From Arthrobacter sp. YD4 (lineage in GTDB: Bacteria; Actinomycetota; Actinomycetes; Actinomycetales; Micrococcaceae), in NCBI RefSeq assembly GCF_030410515.1, contig NZ_JAUHHD010000001.1:186001-250000 (forward strand): 64,000 nucleotides of DNA, read 5' to 3'. Shown here one piece after another: positions 25,824 through 34,588 of the stretch. Numbering within the stretch: position 1 is the stretch's first letter; each line of letters begins with the position of its first letter. Under the pieces are notes generated by a model. It was not told where the DNA came from and made no database searches. It was given only the letters and a program-made list of their open reading frames with translations. Position numbers and translations under genes: made by a program.

Positions 25824-26983
25824 CGCGTGGCTTCCAGGGCCTGAACCAGGTCCGCGATGATGTCCGCCGGGTCCTCGAGCCCCACCGAGACCCGCAACAG
25901 CCCGGCATGCGGCTTCGCCTCGGCCGCAACGGGCCGGTGTGTCAGGCCGGCGGGATGCTGGATGAGGGAGTCGATGCCGCCCAGGGAAACGGCGTGGGTG
26001 AGCAGCCTCACGGCCCCGGGAAGCCGCCCGGCATGGTCCGGGCTGCCCAGCTCGAAGGCCAACAGCGATCCCGGGCCGGCCATCTGGGTCCCCACCAGGC
26101 CCTGCGGATCGCAGTCCGGCAGCCCCGGGTAGTAGACGCGGCGGACCAGCCCGTGGCCGGCCAGGGCGACGGCCACCTTGTGGGCGCCGGCCTGTTGGGC
26201 CCGGACCCGGACCGGCAGGGTGGCCAGGCCGCGGTGCAGTAGGTAGGCCGGCCAGGGCGTCAGGATTCCGCCGGTGATGGCCCGCACCCGCCGCAGCCGG
26301 GCGGTCCACTCGCCGCCGGCCGCAATGACCCCGCCCATCGCGTCCCCGTGGCCGCCGATGAATTTGGTGGCACTGTGCAGCACCATGGCCGCTCCGTGGC
26401 GTGCCGGCTGCTGCAGCACCGGGGTGGCGAAGGTGTTGTCCACCAGCACCGGGATCCCGTCGGCGGCGGCCACGACGGCGGCGATGTCCACCAGGTCCAG
26501 GCTGGGGTTCGCCGGCGTTTCCAGGATCACTAGGCCGGTGTCCGGCCGCAGCGCACCGCGCACGCCGCCGGCCGTGGTGAAGGTGACCTCGGTGCCCAGC
26601 GCGCCGGAGGCCAGCAGGTGGTCGCTGCCGCCGTAGAGCGGCCGGACCGCAACGATGTGCTTCCTCCCCGTCGCCACGACGGCCAGCAGTGCGGCACTCA
26701 GCGCCGCCATGCCGCTGGCGAAGCCCACGGCCTCCGGCATCGCCTCGAGCAGGGCCACGCCTTCTTCGAAGCGTGCCACCGTCGGATTCCAGAGCCGCTG
26801 GTAGACCGTGCTTTGGCCTTCCTGCGGGGTGCCGCCCGTGGCCAGATGCTCGTAGGCGAGGCCGCCGTCGTGGACGGAGGGAAGCGGGGCGGTGGTGGAC
26901 AGGTCGATCGGGACGGCATGCAGGCCCTGGTCCGTGAGGCCCTGGCGGCCGGCGTGGACGGCCTGGGAGTCGAAGGAAAGCAC
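25820..26983 (-). CDS. PLP-dependent trans-sulfuration enzyme (cystathionine gamma-synthase / methionine gamma-lyase family)
   Basis: 387 residues from a GTG start with AAGGAG upstream. The family pattern VYQRLWNPTVARFEEGVALLE, the GMAALSAALLAV helix, LVDNTFATPVLQQP and the PLP lysine in HSATKFIGGHGDAMGG are all present, ending with SLGGIDSLIQHPAGLTH. Members interconvert homocysteine, cystathionine and methionine or break methionine down. A divergent Lrp/AsnC regulator 132 bases away favours a catabolic lyase under amino-acid control. The reaction cannot be fixed from sequence. Confidence 0.88.
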   Translation of the reverse strand: MLSFDSQAVHAGRQGLTDQGLHAVPIDLSTTAPLPSVHDGGLAYEHLATGGTPQEGQSTVYQRLWNPTVARFEEGVALLEAMPEAVGFASGMAALSAALLAVVATGRKHIVAVRPLYGGSDHLLASGALGTEVTFTTAGGVRGALRPDTGLVILETPANPSLDLVDIAAVVAAADGIPVLVDNTFATPVLQQPARHGAAMVLHSATKFIGGHGDAMGGVIAAGGEWTARLRRVRAITGGILTPWPAYLLHRGLATLPVRVRAQQAGAHKVAVALAGHGLVRRVYYPGLPDCDPQGLVGTQMAGPGSLLAFELGSPDHAGRLPGAVRLLTHAVSLGGIDSLIQHPAGLTHRPVAAEAKPHAGLLRVSVGLEDPADIIADLVQALEATR

Positions 26984-26995
26984 GATTCTCCTTGT

Positions 26996-27059
26996 GAATA
27001 TTCGCCATTGAATAGGGAAAGTATCCGGCAGATATTCGGAAGGAGACAGGTGTTTCGAA
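26996..27059. promoter_or_regulatory. Repeated AT-rich GAAT/ATTC sites, candidate Lrp operator array
   Basis: GAATATTC (26996-27003, perfect palindrome), ATTGAAT (27007-27013), GATATTC (27031-27037) and TTCGAA (27054-27059) recur between the trans-sulfuration gene and its divergent Lrp regulator. Their spacing is roughly multiples of a helical turn. Lrp proteins wrap DNA on such weak AT-rich arrays. Confidence 0.4.
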
Positions 27060-27115
27060 TGGAACCGGCGGATATGGCCGCCTAAGATGAACCTAAACCA
27101 CATGGAGGAGGACCC

Positions 27116-27622
27116 GTGAGCAGTGCTGCGAAGAATGTTCGGACCGGAGCGGGGGCCGGCGAACCGCTGGACGCTATCGACGAGCGTCTGCTGGCAGCGC
27201 TGGTGGCGGACGCCCGCATCTCCAACAAGCAGCTGGCCGAGCTGGTGGGCATCGCGCCCTCCACCGCCCTGATGCGCACCCGGGCGCTCTCCGACCGCGG
27301 CATCATCCAGGGCTTTGAGGCCAAACTCAGCCTCCCAGCCGTCGGCCGGTCGGTGCAGGCCCTGATCGCGGTGCGCCTGCGGGCCCACGACCGCGAACAA
27401 ATCGACCGGTTCACCGCCCGCGTGCCCAAGCTCCCCGCCGTGCTCTCGACCTTCCACACCTCCGGCTCGGTGGACTACCTGCTGCACATTGCCGTGGCCA
27501 CCACGGAGGACCTGCGTGACTGGGTGCTGGACAACCTGGCCACGGACCCGGTGGTGGGCCACACGGAAACCACTCTGGTCTTCGACCACATCCAGGGCAA
27601 CCACGGGCCGCTGCCGGACTGA
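27116..27622 (+). CDS. Lrp/AsnC family regulator
   Basis: 168 residues, GTG with GGAGGAGGA upstream. The helix-turn-helix is LDAIDERLLAALVADARISNKQLAELVGIAPSTALMRTRALSDRGIIQGFEAKL. The RAM effector domain follows (VQALIAVRLRAHDREQIDRF, HTSGSVDYLLHIAVATTEDL). It probably binds an amino acid and controls the divergent trans-sulfuration gene and itself. Confidence 0.93.
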   Translation: MSSAAKNVRTGAGAGEPLDAIDERLLAALVADARISNKQLAELVGIAPSTALMRTRALSDRGIIQGFEAKLSLPAVGRSVQALIAVRLRAHDREQIDRFTARVPKLPAVLSTFHTSGSVDYLLHIAVATTEDLRDWVLDNLATDPVVGHTETTLVFDHIQGNHGPLPD

Positions 27623-27657
27623 GGCGAGGGACCTTCGGCGCCCGCGGACCCGAGGGA

Positions 27658-28893
27658 CTAGGCGCGCAGCGCCTGCCGCAGCGACACCGCCGCGAGAACC
27701 ACGCCCAGCGCGGCGCAGAGCACCACGAAGCCGGCCACCGCGGTCTGCAGCCCGACGGCGCCCGCGGCCAGGCCGAGCCCGATCACCGGGAAGGCGCTGC
27801 CGAGGTAGGTGATCACGTACACCGTGCTGATGATCTGCGCGTGGCGGGCCGCCTCGACCTTGCCGGCGACGGTGTTGAAGACGGTCCGGAACGCCACGCC
27901 CTGACCCAGGCCCGCGGTGACGCTGGCCGCGACCAGCAACCCGGTGCTGCTCCAGGCGGCAGCGGCGGCGATCAGCAGCACCGAGACGGAGAGCAGCACG
28001 AGCCCCGCCGGGACCACGAACCGTCCCCGCACGGCGAGCAGCTGGCTCAGGGCGGACGCGGCGAGGGTGAGCCCGGCCAGGACCCCGATCAGCGGACGCG
28101 AGTCGGCGTGGACGATCTGCGCGAAATAGCCCGGGGCCAGGGAGAGGCAGAAGCCGAACACAGCGAAGCTGAGGAAGCCCACCGACGAGGCGAGCCAGAA
28201 GGCGCCCCGTGCCTCGCTGGAGACGGACGGCCTGCGCGGGGCGAGGACCTTCAGCGGCTGCTGCCCGGCGGTGGAGGTGATCGCGGGGCGGGCCTTGAGC
28301 AGGTACAGCGGGACCAGGAGCGCCGCCAGGACCAGCGAGTGGAGGTAGTACGGCGTCGACGTCGGACCCGGGAACACCGAGAGCAGCCCGCCGATCGCCG
28401 GCCCGGCCGCCACCCCGCCGGCCGAGGCGAGCAGCGTGAAGCGGGAGGCCCATTCGGGCCGGCTGGGCAGCAATTCCCGCAGCGCCGCGGAGCTCGCCCC
28501 GGTGGCCAGGGCCACCGCGGCGCCCTGCAGGGCGCGGCCCGCGCAGAGCGCCGCCAGGCTGTCGGCCGAGGCAAAGACCAGTCCGCCGGCCAGTCCCGTC
28601 AGGACCGCCAGCACCAGGGCAGCACGCCGGCCGATGTGATCGGACCAGTGCCCCGCAAGGATCAGGGTGGCCACGAGGGCCAGGACGTAGGCGGAGAACG
28701 CCACCGTCACGTCCAGCGCCGAGATGCCCAGCCGGGCCTGCAGCAGCGGGTAGAGCGGGGTCGCGAGATTGGCTCCCACCAGGAGCGTGAAGATGACGAC
28801 GCCGGCCATCACCAGCCGGGCGGTGACGGAGGCATCCCAACCCCAGCGGGCGGCGGTGGCCGGGCGCATGCGGAGTTCGCTGAAGACGGTCAT
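27658..28893 (-). CDS. MFS transporter
   Basis: 411 residues from the ATG of MTVFSELRMRP, with AGGGAC nine bases upstream; longer in-frame starts exist. Twelve spans are visible, with the loop 2-3 motif GHWSDHIGRRAALVLA and an RALQGAAVALATGASSAAL segment like sugar or drug exporters. It is divergent from a second Lrp/AsnC regulator, which suggests control by an amino acid and perhaps amino-acid or metabolite export. Confidence 0.88.
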   Translation of the reverse strand: MTVFSELRMRPATAARWGWDASVTARLVMAGVVIFTLLVGANLATPLYPLLQARLGISALDVTVAFSAYVLALVATLILAGHWSDHIGRRAALVLAVLTGLAGGLVFASADSLAALCAGRALQGAAVALATGASSAALRELLPSRPEWASRFTLLASAGGVAAGPAIGGLLSVFPGPTSTPYYLHSLVLAALLVPLYLLKARPAITSTAGQQPLKVLAPRRPSVSSEARGAFWLASSVGFLSFAVFGFCLSLAPGYFAQIVHADSRPLIGVLAGLTLAASALSQLLAVRGRFVVPAGLVLLSVSVLLIAAAAAWSSTGLLVAASVTAGLGQGVAFRTVFNTVAGKVEAARHAQIISTVYVITYLGSAFPVIGLGLAAGAVGLQTAVAGFVVLCAALGVVLAAVSLRQALRA

Positions 28894-29017
28894 GACGGTG
28901 TCCCTGCACATCGGGGTGCCGCGGGCGTTCCCGGTGGGGAGGCTACGGACCCGGTAAAGAAATGGATGCCTCCAGAATGCGGCACGCATGATCTTTCACA
29001 TCGCTTTTCATGCCAAG

Positions 29018-29036
29018 ATTGATCAAAACCATCAAT
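29018..29036. promoter_or_regulatory. Inverted repeat operator candidate between MFS and Lrp genes
   Basis: ATTGAT (29018-29023) and ATCAAT (29031-29036) form a perfect six-base inverted repeat with a seven-base AC-rich spacer, 15 bases before the Lrp start. Position and size fit an autoregulatory Lrp site. Confidence 0.5.
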
Positions 29037-29050
29037 GATGCCCCGCACGG

Positions 29051-29605
29051 ATGAACCGGAGTGATGATTTGAACAGCCTCGACCCCACCGACCTGCGGAT
29101 CCTGCTGGAACTGGTCAAGGATCCCCGGGTCCAGATCGGCGAACTCAGCGACGCCCTGGGCATCGCGCGGAACACGGCGCAGACCCGGGTCCGGCGGATG
29201 CTGCGTTCGGGGATCCTGCACGACGGCGGCCGCGAGATCGACCTCGAGGCGGTGGGGTACGACGTCGTCGCGTTCGTCACGATCGAGGTGAACCACCGGG
29301 AGCTCGACGGCGTGGTCGCCGGGCTGCGCCTCATCCCCCAGGTCCTGGAGGTGCACGAAATCTCCGGCCGGGGCGACGTCTGGTGCCGGCTGGTGGCCAC
29401 GGACACGCACAATCTCCAGACTGCCCTGCGCTCCATCCTGCGGATCAAGGGCGTCATCCGGACCGAGACGGTGCTCGCCCTGCACACCCACATCCCCTAC
29501 CGCACCGAGCCGCTGATCAGCCGGCTGGCTCAGGGCGCCGCCGGAACCGCTGCGCGGCCAGCGCGCCGGGCCGTTGCGGCCGGTGACGGCACCGACGCTG
29601 GATAA
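29051..29605 (+). CDS. Lrp/AsnC family regulator
   Basis: 184 residues from ATG; a TTG six codons later has a better-spaced GGAG and is an alternative start. The HTH reads LDPTDLRILLELVKDPRVQIGELSDALGIARNTAQTRVRRMLRSGIL. The RAM domain follows (VVAFVTIEVNHRELDGVVAGL, VHEISGRGDVWCRLVATDTHNL). An Ala/Arg-rich tail of about 25 residues is unusual for the family. It likely controls the divergent MFS gene. corA follows after seven bases. Confidence 0.92.
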   Translation: MNRSDDLNSLDPTDLRILLELVKDPRVQIGELSDALGIARNTAQTRVRRMLRSGILHDGGREIDLEAVGYDVVAFVTIEVNHRELDGVVAGLRLIPQVLEVHEISGRGDVWCRLVATDTHNLQTALRSILRIKGVIRTETVLALHTHIPYRTEPLISRLAQGAAGTAARPARRAVAAGDGTDAG

Positions 29606-29612
29606 TGGCCCG

Positions 29613-30608
29613 GTGACTATCATCGACAACGCCGTCTACGTGGACGGCGTCCGCCGGGCCGAGCCCGAGAGCCTGGAACAGACCTTCGAGACCCTGAATC
29701 GCCACGGGGGCATGGCGTGGATCGGCCTCTACCGTCCCACCACCGAGGAAATGGCCGCCGTCGCCGCCGAATTCGGGCTGCACGGCCTCGCCGTGGAGGA
29801 CGCCGTCTCCGCCCACCAGCGCCCGAAGCTGGAACGCTATGACGACAACCTCTTCACCGTGCTCCGGCCCGCCCGCTACCTGGACGACTCCGAGACCGTG
29901 GAGTTCGGCGAGCTGCACGTCTTCACCGGCCGCAACTTCGTGGTGACGGTGCGGCACGCCGAGACCGCCGGCGTCGGCCAGGTGCGGCGCCGCCTGGAGC
30001 TGCGCCCGGACCTGCTCTGCCACGGGCCCGAGGCCGTGCTCTACGCGCTGATGGACCAGGTTGTGGACGACTACGGGCCGGTGGTTGCCGGGCTGGAAAA
30101 CGACATCGACGAGATCGAGGACCAGCTCTTCAGCGGCGACCCCCTGGTCTCCCGGCGCATCTATGAGCTCGCCCGCGAGGTGATCCACTTCCAGCGGGCC
30201 ATCCATCCGCTGCCGGCCATGATGCAGCACCTGCGCAGCGGCTTCGAGAAGTACCGCGTGGATTCGGAACTGCAGCACAATCTCCGCGATGTCGAGGACC
30301 ACGTGGAGCGGCTGATTTCCCGCGCGGACTCCTTCCGGGACCTGCTGCAGAACGCGCTGACCCTGGACGGCACGCTGACCGCCAACCGCCAGAATGAGGC
30401 GAGCGCCGAGCAGAACGAGCAGGTCAAGAAGATCTCCTCCTGGGCCGCGATCTTCTTCGCCCCGTCCTTCGTGGCCGGGGTGTACGGCATGAACTTCGAG
30501 AACATGCCGGAGTTGCACTGGGCGTTCGGGTATCCGATGGCGATCGGCCTGATGGCCGCCACGGCGACGCTGATGTACGCCATCTTCAAGCGGAAGGGCT
30601 GGCTCTGA
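29613..30608 (+). CDS. corA: CorA family magnesium/cobalt transporter
   Basis: 331 residues from a GTG just behind the Lrp stop codon. A large N-terminal alpha/beta cytoplasmic domain leads into the long stalk helix. Two C-terminal membrane spans follow, the first ending in the selectivity motif YGMNFENMPEL and the second ending in a KRKGWL tail. The NRQNEASAEQNEQVKKISSW segment is the conserved gate helix. CorA forms a pentameric channel for Mg2+ and Co2+. Confidence 0.94.
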   Translation: MTIIDNAVYVDGVRRAEPESLEQTFETLNRHGGMAWIGLYRPTTEEMAAVAAEFGLHGLAVEDAVSAHQRPKLERYDDNLFTVLRPARYLDDSETVEFGELHVFTGRNFVVTVRHAETAGVGQVRRRLELRPDLLCHGPEAVLYALMDQVVDDYGPVVAGLENDIDEIEDQLFSGDPLVSRRIYELAREVIHFQRAIHPLPAMMQHLRSGFEKYRVDSELQHNLRDVEDHVERLISRADSFRDLLQNALTLDGTLTANRQNEASAEQNEQVKKISSWAAIFFAPSFVAGVYGMNFENMPELHWAFGYPMAIGLMAATATLMYAIFKRKGWL

Positions 30609-30693
30609 CCGGAGCCCGCTGACGCCGGCACCCGCTCACGGGCGGGCCTTCCCCACCGCCCCGTGTCCCGCGGGCCCCGTGTACTCTGGCCGC

Positions 30694-32370
30694 ATGAGCG
30701 CGCGGCGGGAGCGGTTCCGGCACATCGTGGAGACCCTGGGCAGGCACGGGCTGGGATTCGCGGTGGGCGGGCTGCACCTGGAGCGGTTGCATCTTCCCGG
30801 CCGGCCCGGAGGGTTGCCCGGCGCCCGGATGCCTGCCCCGGAGCGGGTGCGCCTGGCCCTGGAGGAACTCGGGACGGTGTTCATCAAGTTCGGCCAGATC
30901 GTCTCCACCCGGACCGACATCCTGCCCCCGGACTACGCCGCGGAGCTCGCCACCCTGCAGGACGCCTCCCCCGCCATCCCGGCCGAACAAATCCGCGACG
31001 TCATCGCCGAGGAGCTCGGGCCGGCCGCGCACCAACTGCTGGCCGGGCTGCGGGACACACCGCTCGCCACCGGTTCCATCGGGCAGGCCCACGAGGCAAC
31101 ACTCGCCGGCGGGGGCGCGGCCGACGGCGGCGTCTTGGCCGACGTCGTGGTCAAGGTGCGCCGGCCCGGCGTCGTCGAGGAGGTCAATGAAGACCTGGAA
31201 ATCATGGCCGAACTGGCCAAACGTGCCGAACAGGCATCCTCGGCCGTGGCCGGCTGGCGGGTCGCGGCCCTGGTGGACGAGTTCGCCCAGACCCTCCGGG
31301 CGGAACTGGACTACCTGCAGGAGGCGCGCAACGCCGAGCAGTTCGCGGCCAACTTCGCCGGTGACCCGCGCGTGCACATCCCCCGGGTCTTCTGGGACGC
31401 CACCACCACGCGGGTGCTGACCCTGGAGCGGCTGCGCGGCATCAAGATCAGCGACGTCGGCGGGCTGCGGGCGGCCGGGATCGACACCGGGGACCTCGCC
31501 GTCCGCGCCTGCACCGTGCTCCTGAAGATGGTCTTCGAAGACGGGTTCTTCCACGCCGACCCGCACCCGGGAAACTTCTTCGTCGAACCCGACGGCAGGC
31601 TGGGGATCATCGATTTCGGCATGGTGGGCAAGATCGACGACGGCGCCCGGTGGAACCTGGTGCGGGTACTGCTGGCGGTTGTGGACAAGGACCCCCGGAG
31701 CCTGACCACCGCGGTGGTGCGGCTCTGCGGCGGCGCCGACGGCGACTATGGCACCCTGCAGGCGGCGTTGGGCCGGCTGTTGGACCGCTACGCCGACCGG
31801 CCACTGGCGGAGGTGCCGCTGGTACCGGTCCTGGCCGAGCTGGCGGGGCTGCTGCGGACCAGCCGGCTCCGCCTGCCGCGGGAGACGGCCCTGATGGTCA
31901 AGATGCTGGTCATGGCCGACGGGCTGGGCAAACAGCTGGACGCCGGCTTCGAGCTGACCGAACAGCTGGGGCCCTTCACCCGCGGTGTGGTGCTCTCCTC
32001 TCTCACCCCGGAGGCGGTGGCTGAGCGGCTGAAGAAGCTCGGGTGGGAGGCCCTGAGGTTCGGCATCGAGGCACCGGAACTGGCCCGGAGGCTGCTGGAG
32101 GTGCTGGAGCGCGGCGGGGTGGACGTGCATTTCCGGGCCGGGGAACTCCAGGCGCTGATGGACCGGGCGGAGAAGACCGGCAACCGGATCGTCGCGGGCC
32201 TGATCGTCGCTGCGCTGATCGGCGCCGTCGGGGAACTGGTGTCCTTCCAGCCGGACCGGTGGAAACGGTGGCCCAAGGCCCTGTTCACCGCCGGGCTGGG
32301 CGGTGTTGGTGCCCTCGGCGGCTATCTGGCGATCGGCTCGCGGCCGCACCGGCGGCGCGGGACCGGCTAG
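30694..32370 (+). CDS. AarF/UbiB-family atypical kinase
   Basis: 558 residues from the ATG of MSARRERFRH; a GTG five codons earlier is possible. The UbiB/ADCK fold shows the KxGQ-type FIKFGQIVSTRTDILPPDYA, the Ala-rich-loop equivalent TGSIGQAHEA, the lysine in VVKVRRPGV, the catalytic HADPHPGNFFV and the metal-binding IDFGMVGKI. Two hydrophobic C-terminal spans (IVAGLIVAALIGAVGEL and ALFTAGLGGVGALGGYLAI) anchor it. Relatives support quinone synthesis; the target here is unknown. Confidence 0.9.
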   Translation: MSARRERFRHIVETLGRHGLGFAVGGLHLERLHLPGRPGGLPGARMPAPERVRLALEELGTVFIKFGQIVSTRTDILPPDYAAELATLQDASPAIPAEQIRDVIAEELGPAAHQLLAGLRDTPLATGSIGQAHEATLAGGGAADGGVLADVVVKVRRPGVVEEVNEDLEIMAELAKRAEQASSAVAGWRVAALVDEFAQTLRAELDYLQEARNAEQFAANFAGDPRVHIPRVFWDATTTRVLTLERLRGIKISDVGGLRAAGIDTGDLAVRACTVLLKMVFEDGFFHADPHPGNFFVEPDGRLGIIDFGMVGKIDDGARWNLVRVLLAVVDKDPRSLTTAVVRLCGGADGDYGTLQAALGRLLDRYADRPLAEVPLVPVLAELAGLLRTSRLRLPRETALMVKMLVMADGLGKQLDAGFELTEQLGPFTRGVVLSSLTPEAVAERLKKLGWEALRFGIEAPELARRLLEVLERGGVDVHFRAGELQALMDRAEKTGNRIVAGLIVAALIGAVGELVSFQPDRWKRWPKALFTAGLGGVGALGGYLAIGSRPHRRRGTG

Positions 32371-32409
32371 GGCCGCCTGCTTCAATCCAGCTGGTTGTCC
32401 GCGACTGCC

Positions 32410-32763
32410 TCAGGGCGTGGGGCGTCGGTGCCGTGCCTGCGCCACCAGCCGGCCAAAGGCTAGGACGAACACCGCCTCGATCGCCGCCATCAGCGCGAGC
32501 CAGAGCCACTCACGGTGGCCGATGAAATAGACTACGCCCGCCCCCACCAGGATGCTGCCAAGGACCAGCGCGTACACCGCGAAGCCTACGGCCACCTTCG
32601 CGCTGCGCACTCCTGTGCGGAAACCGAAGCCGTTGGGCTCGCCGCCCGGCTGTCCGCGCACACGGTCCTCCCGGGCCGGGCCAAGCCGGTCGAATTCCTC
32701 CCACGGATCGGGGCCATGTTCCGGAGGTAGGTCCGGACGTTGGTCCGGAGGTTGTTCCGCCAT
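32410..32763 (-). CDS. Small membrane protein of unknown function
   Basis: 117 residues. A hydrophilic Pro/Glu/Asp-rich N-terminal half (about 50 residues) is followed by two membrane spans (VAVGFAVYALVLGSILVGAGVVYFIG and WLWLALMAAIEAVFVLAFGRLV) and a short basic tail. I do not recognise a family. It starts 36 bases past the ABC-F stop on the same strand, so it may be cotranscribed with that gene. Confidence 0.7.
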   Translation of the reverse strand: MAEQPPDQRPDLPPEHGPDPWEEFDRLGPAREDRVRGQPGGEPNGFGFRTGVRSAKVAVGFAVYALVLGSILVGAGVVYFIGHREWLWLALMAAIEAVFVLAFGRLVAQARHRRPTP

Positions 32764-32799
32764 TGCCCCATTTTAGTCGGCGCCGTAAGCCGCCGCAGG

Positions 32800-34392
32800 T
32801 CAGGCGGCGCGCTGCTCCACCTGGCCGGGGGCGGCGCCGTCGGCCCCGAAGACCAGCAGCCGGGTGGCAATTTTCTCCGTGAAGAACCGGTCGTGGCTGA
32901 CCACCACGACGGCGCCCGGGAAGTGCAGCAGGGCCCGTTCCATCACCTGGGTACTCGAGAGGTCCAGGTGGTTGGTGGGTTCGTCGAGGAGCAGCACGGA
33001 CGCCCCCGAGAGCAGGCACTGGGCCATGGCGACGCGGGCCTTCTGGCCGCCGGAGAGGTTGCCGATCTCTTGCTTGAGATCCGCCTCGGAGAACTGGAAC
33101 ATCGCGAGGAAGCGGTTGACCGACTTCCTGGTGGCGGTCAGGGCCAGGCTGTCCGGGAGGGCGTTGACGGCGTGCGAGACGGTGTCGCCGTCGTCGAGCG
33201 CCGCCAGCATGGCGTTGTAGGAGACGTACCCCGGACCCTTGGCCCAGGCGACCGTGCCGGCGTCGGGGGCCTCCTCGCCGGTGAGGACTCGCAGGAGGGT
33301 GGATTTGCCGCTGCCGTTGGCGCCCAGGACGGCGATCCGGTTGCCCTTGCGGATCTCGAAGCCCAGGTCCGTGAACAGCGTCCGGCCGTCGTAGGACTTT
33401 TCCAGCCCCTCGACCCGGCAGAGGACGTCCTTGACGTGCAGGCCGCCGTAGATCTCGGTGACGATCTGGTCCACCGGCCGGGGGGTTCGCGACTTCTTGA
33501 TCTTGGCCAGCTTGTTCTCCAGGCCCCGGCTGGCGGCCTTGGCGGCCTCACGCCGGTCGGCAATTCCCTCCGCTTCGAAGGCGAGCAGCTCGGCTTCGTG
33601 GACGAACTGCTGTTCCAGGGTCTTGAGCCGGAACTGCTTCTGGACCACGTATTCGGCGAAGTTCCCCGGATACTCGTGCAGGTGGTAGTTCTCCACTTCG
33701 ACGATCCGCGTGACCACGGCGTCCAGGAACATGCGGTCGTGCGAGACGATGACGGCGGCGCCTTTGAAGTCGCGGAACCAGTTCTCCAGCCACTGCACCC
33801 CGGCGACGTCGAGGAAGTTGGTCGGCTCGTCCAGCAGCAGCACGTCCGGGCTTTCGAGCAGGATCTTCGCCAGCGCGGCCCGGTTGCGCCAGCCGCCGGA
33901 CAGCTCGTCGATGGCGCAGTGCCGGTGGGCGTCCTCGAAGCCGAGGGTGGTCAGCACGGTGTCGATCCGGCGCGGGTAGTCCCACCCGTCCAGCCGTTCC
34001 ATCTCCTCGAAGAGCGCGGCCTGCCGGGTGATCAGGCGGTCCAGTTCCCCGGCACCGGGGTCGGCGGCGATGGCGGCGTCGATCCCGGCAAGTTCCGCCT
34101 CGACGGCCTTCACCGTGCCGAACAGTCCGTTGAGGACCTCCGTGATGGTGGAGGCACCGTTGAGTTCGGAGAACTGGGAGAAGTAGCCCACGCGGACGCC
34201 GGGATCGACGCTGACCGTTCCGGTCTCCGGGGCGACCTGGTCCAGGACTAGCTTCAGGACTGTGGTCTTGCCGGAGCCGTTCTTGCCGATCAGCCCCACC
34301 CGGTCGCCGGGCTCGAGCCGGAAGAAGACCTCACGGAGGACCGGAGTGTTCTCGAAGCGGACGCTGACGTCGTTCAGGCGGATCAGGCTCAT
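32800..34392 (-). CDS. ABC-F family ATP-binding protein
   Basis: 530 residues from the ATG of MSLIRLNDVS with AAAGGA upstream; the open frame continues 120 codons upstream but without homology. Two ATP-binding cassettes are present: Walker A GKNGSGKTT and GANGSGKST, signatures ELSGGWRNRAALAKIL and NLSGGQKARVAMAQCL, Walker B VLLLDEPTNFLD and VLLLDEPTNHLD. The linker between them is charged and helical (RLKTLEQQFVHEAELLAFE). No membrane domain exists, so it is a soluble ribosome-acting factor, either a housekeeping translation factor or an antibiotic-resistance type. Confidence 0.93.
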   Translation of the reverse strand: MSLIRLNDVSVRFENTPVLREVFFRLEPGDRVGLIGKNGSGKTTVLKLVLDQVAPETGTVSVDPGVRVGYFSQFSELNGASTITEVLNGLFGTVKAVEAELAGIDAAIAADPGAGELDRLITRQAALFEEMERLDGWDYPRRIDTVLTTLGFEDAHRHCAIDELSGGWRNRAALAKILLESPDVLLLDEPTNFLDVAGVQWLENWFRDFKGAAVIVSHDRMFLDAVVTRIVEVENYHLHEYPGNFAEYVVQKQFRLKTLEQQFVHEAELLAFEAEGIADRREAAKAASRGLENKLAKIKKSRTPRPVDQIVTEIYGGLHVKDVLCRVEGLEKSYDGRTLFTDLGFEIRKGNRIAVLGANGSGKSTLLRVLTGEEAPDAGTVAWAKGPGYVSYNAMLAALDDGDTVSHAVNALPDSLALTATRKSVNRFLAMFQFSEADLKQEIGNLSGGQKARVAMAQCLLSGASVLLLDEPTNHLDLSSTQVMERALLHFPGAVVVVSHDRFFTEKIATRLLVFGADGAAPGQVEQRAA

Positions 34393-34521
34393 GGGGGTCC
34401 TTTCGGGGCGCCCGTGCCCGACGGCGGACCGTACGGTGGGCGGCCCGGCCGCTGTGGGAAGCGGGAGTGGAAGTCCGGGTGGCGCAGGGAACCCGTGGTT
34501 TCCAGAATATCCCGGCATGCG

Positions 34522-34557
34522 AAGAGCCCCGCACCGCGGTTGCGGGACGGGGCTCTT
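34522..34557 (-). terminator. Terminator after the Thr/Pro/Glu-rich protein gene
   Basis: A ten-base perfect stem pairs 34522-34531 with 34548-34557, and the 16-base loop folds into a further CCGC/GCGG stem. It lies about 30 bases beyond the stop of the gene ending at 34589. Confidence 0.7.
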
Positions 34558-34588
34558 GGGGTATGGGGCTCTTCGGGTGTGCGGTCCG

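Noticed and set aside
23541..28909. Very long minus-strand frames of over 1,000 codons spanning several genes
   Set aside because: They are GC-rich shadow frames or run-through of one real gene; the trans-sulfuration gene has its own GTG and AAGGAG, and the Lrp and MFS genes occupy the rest.
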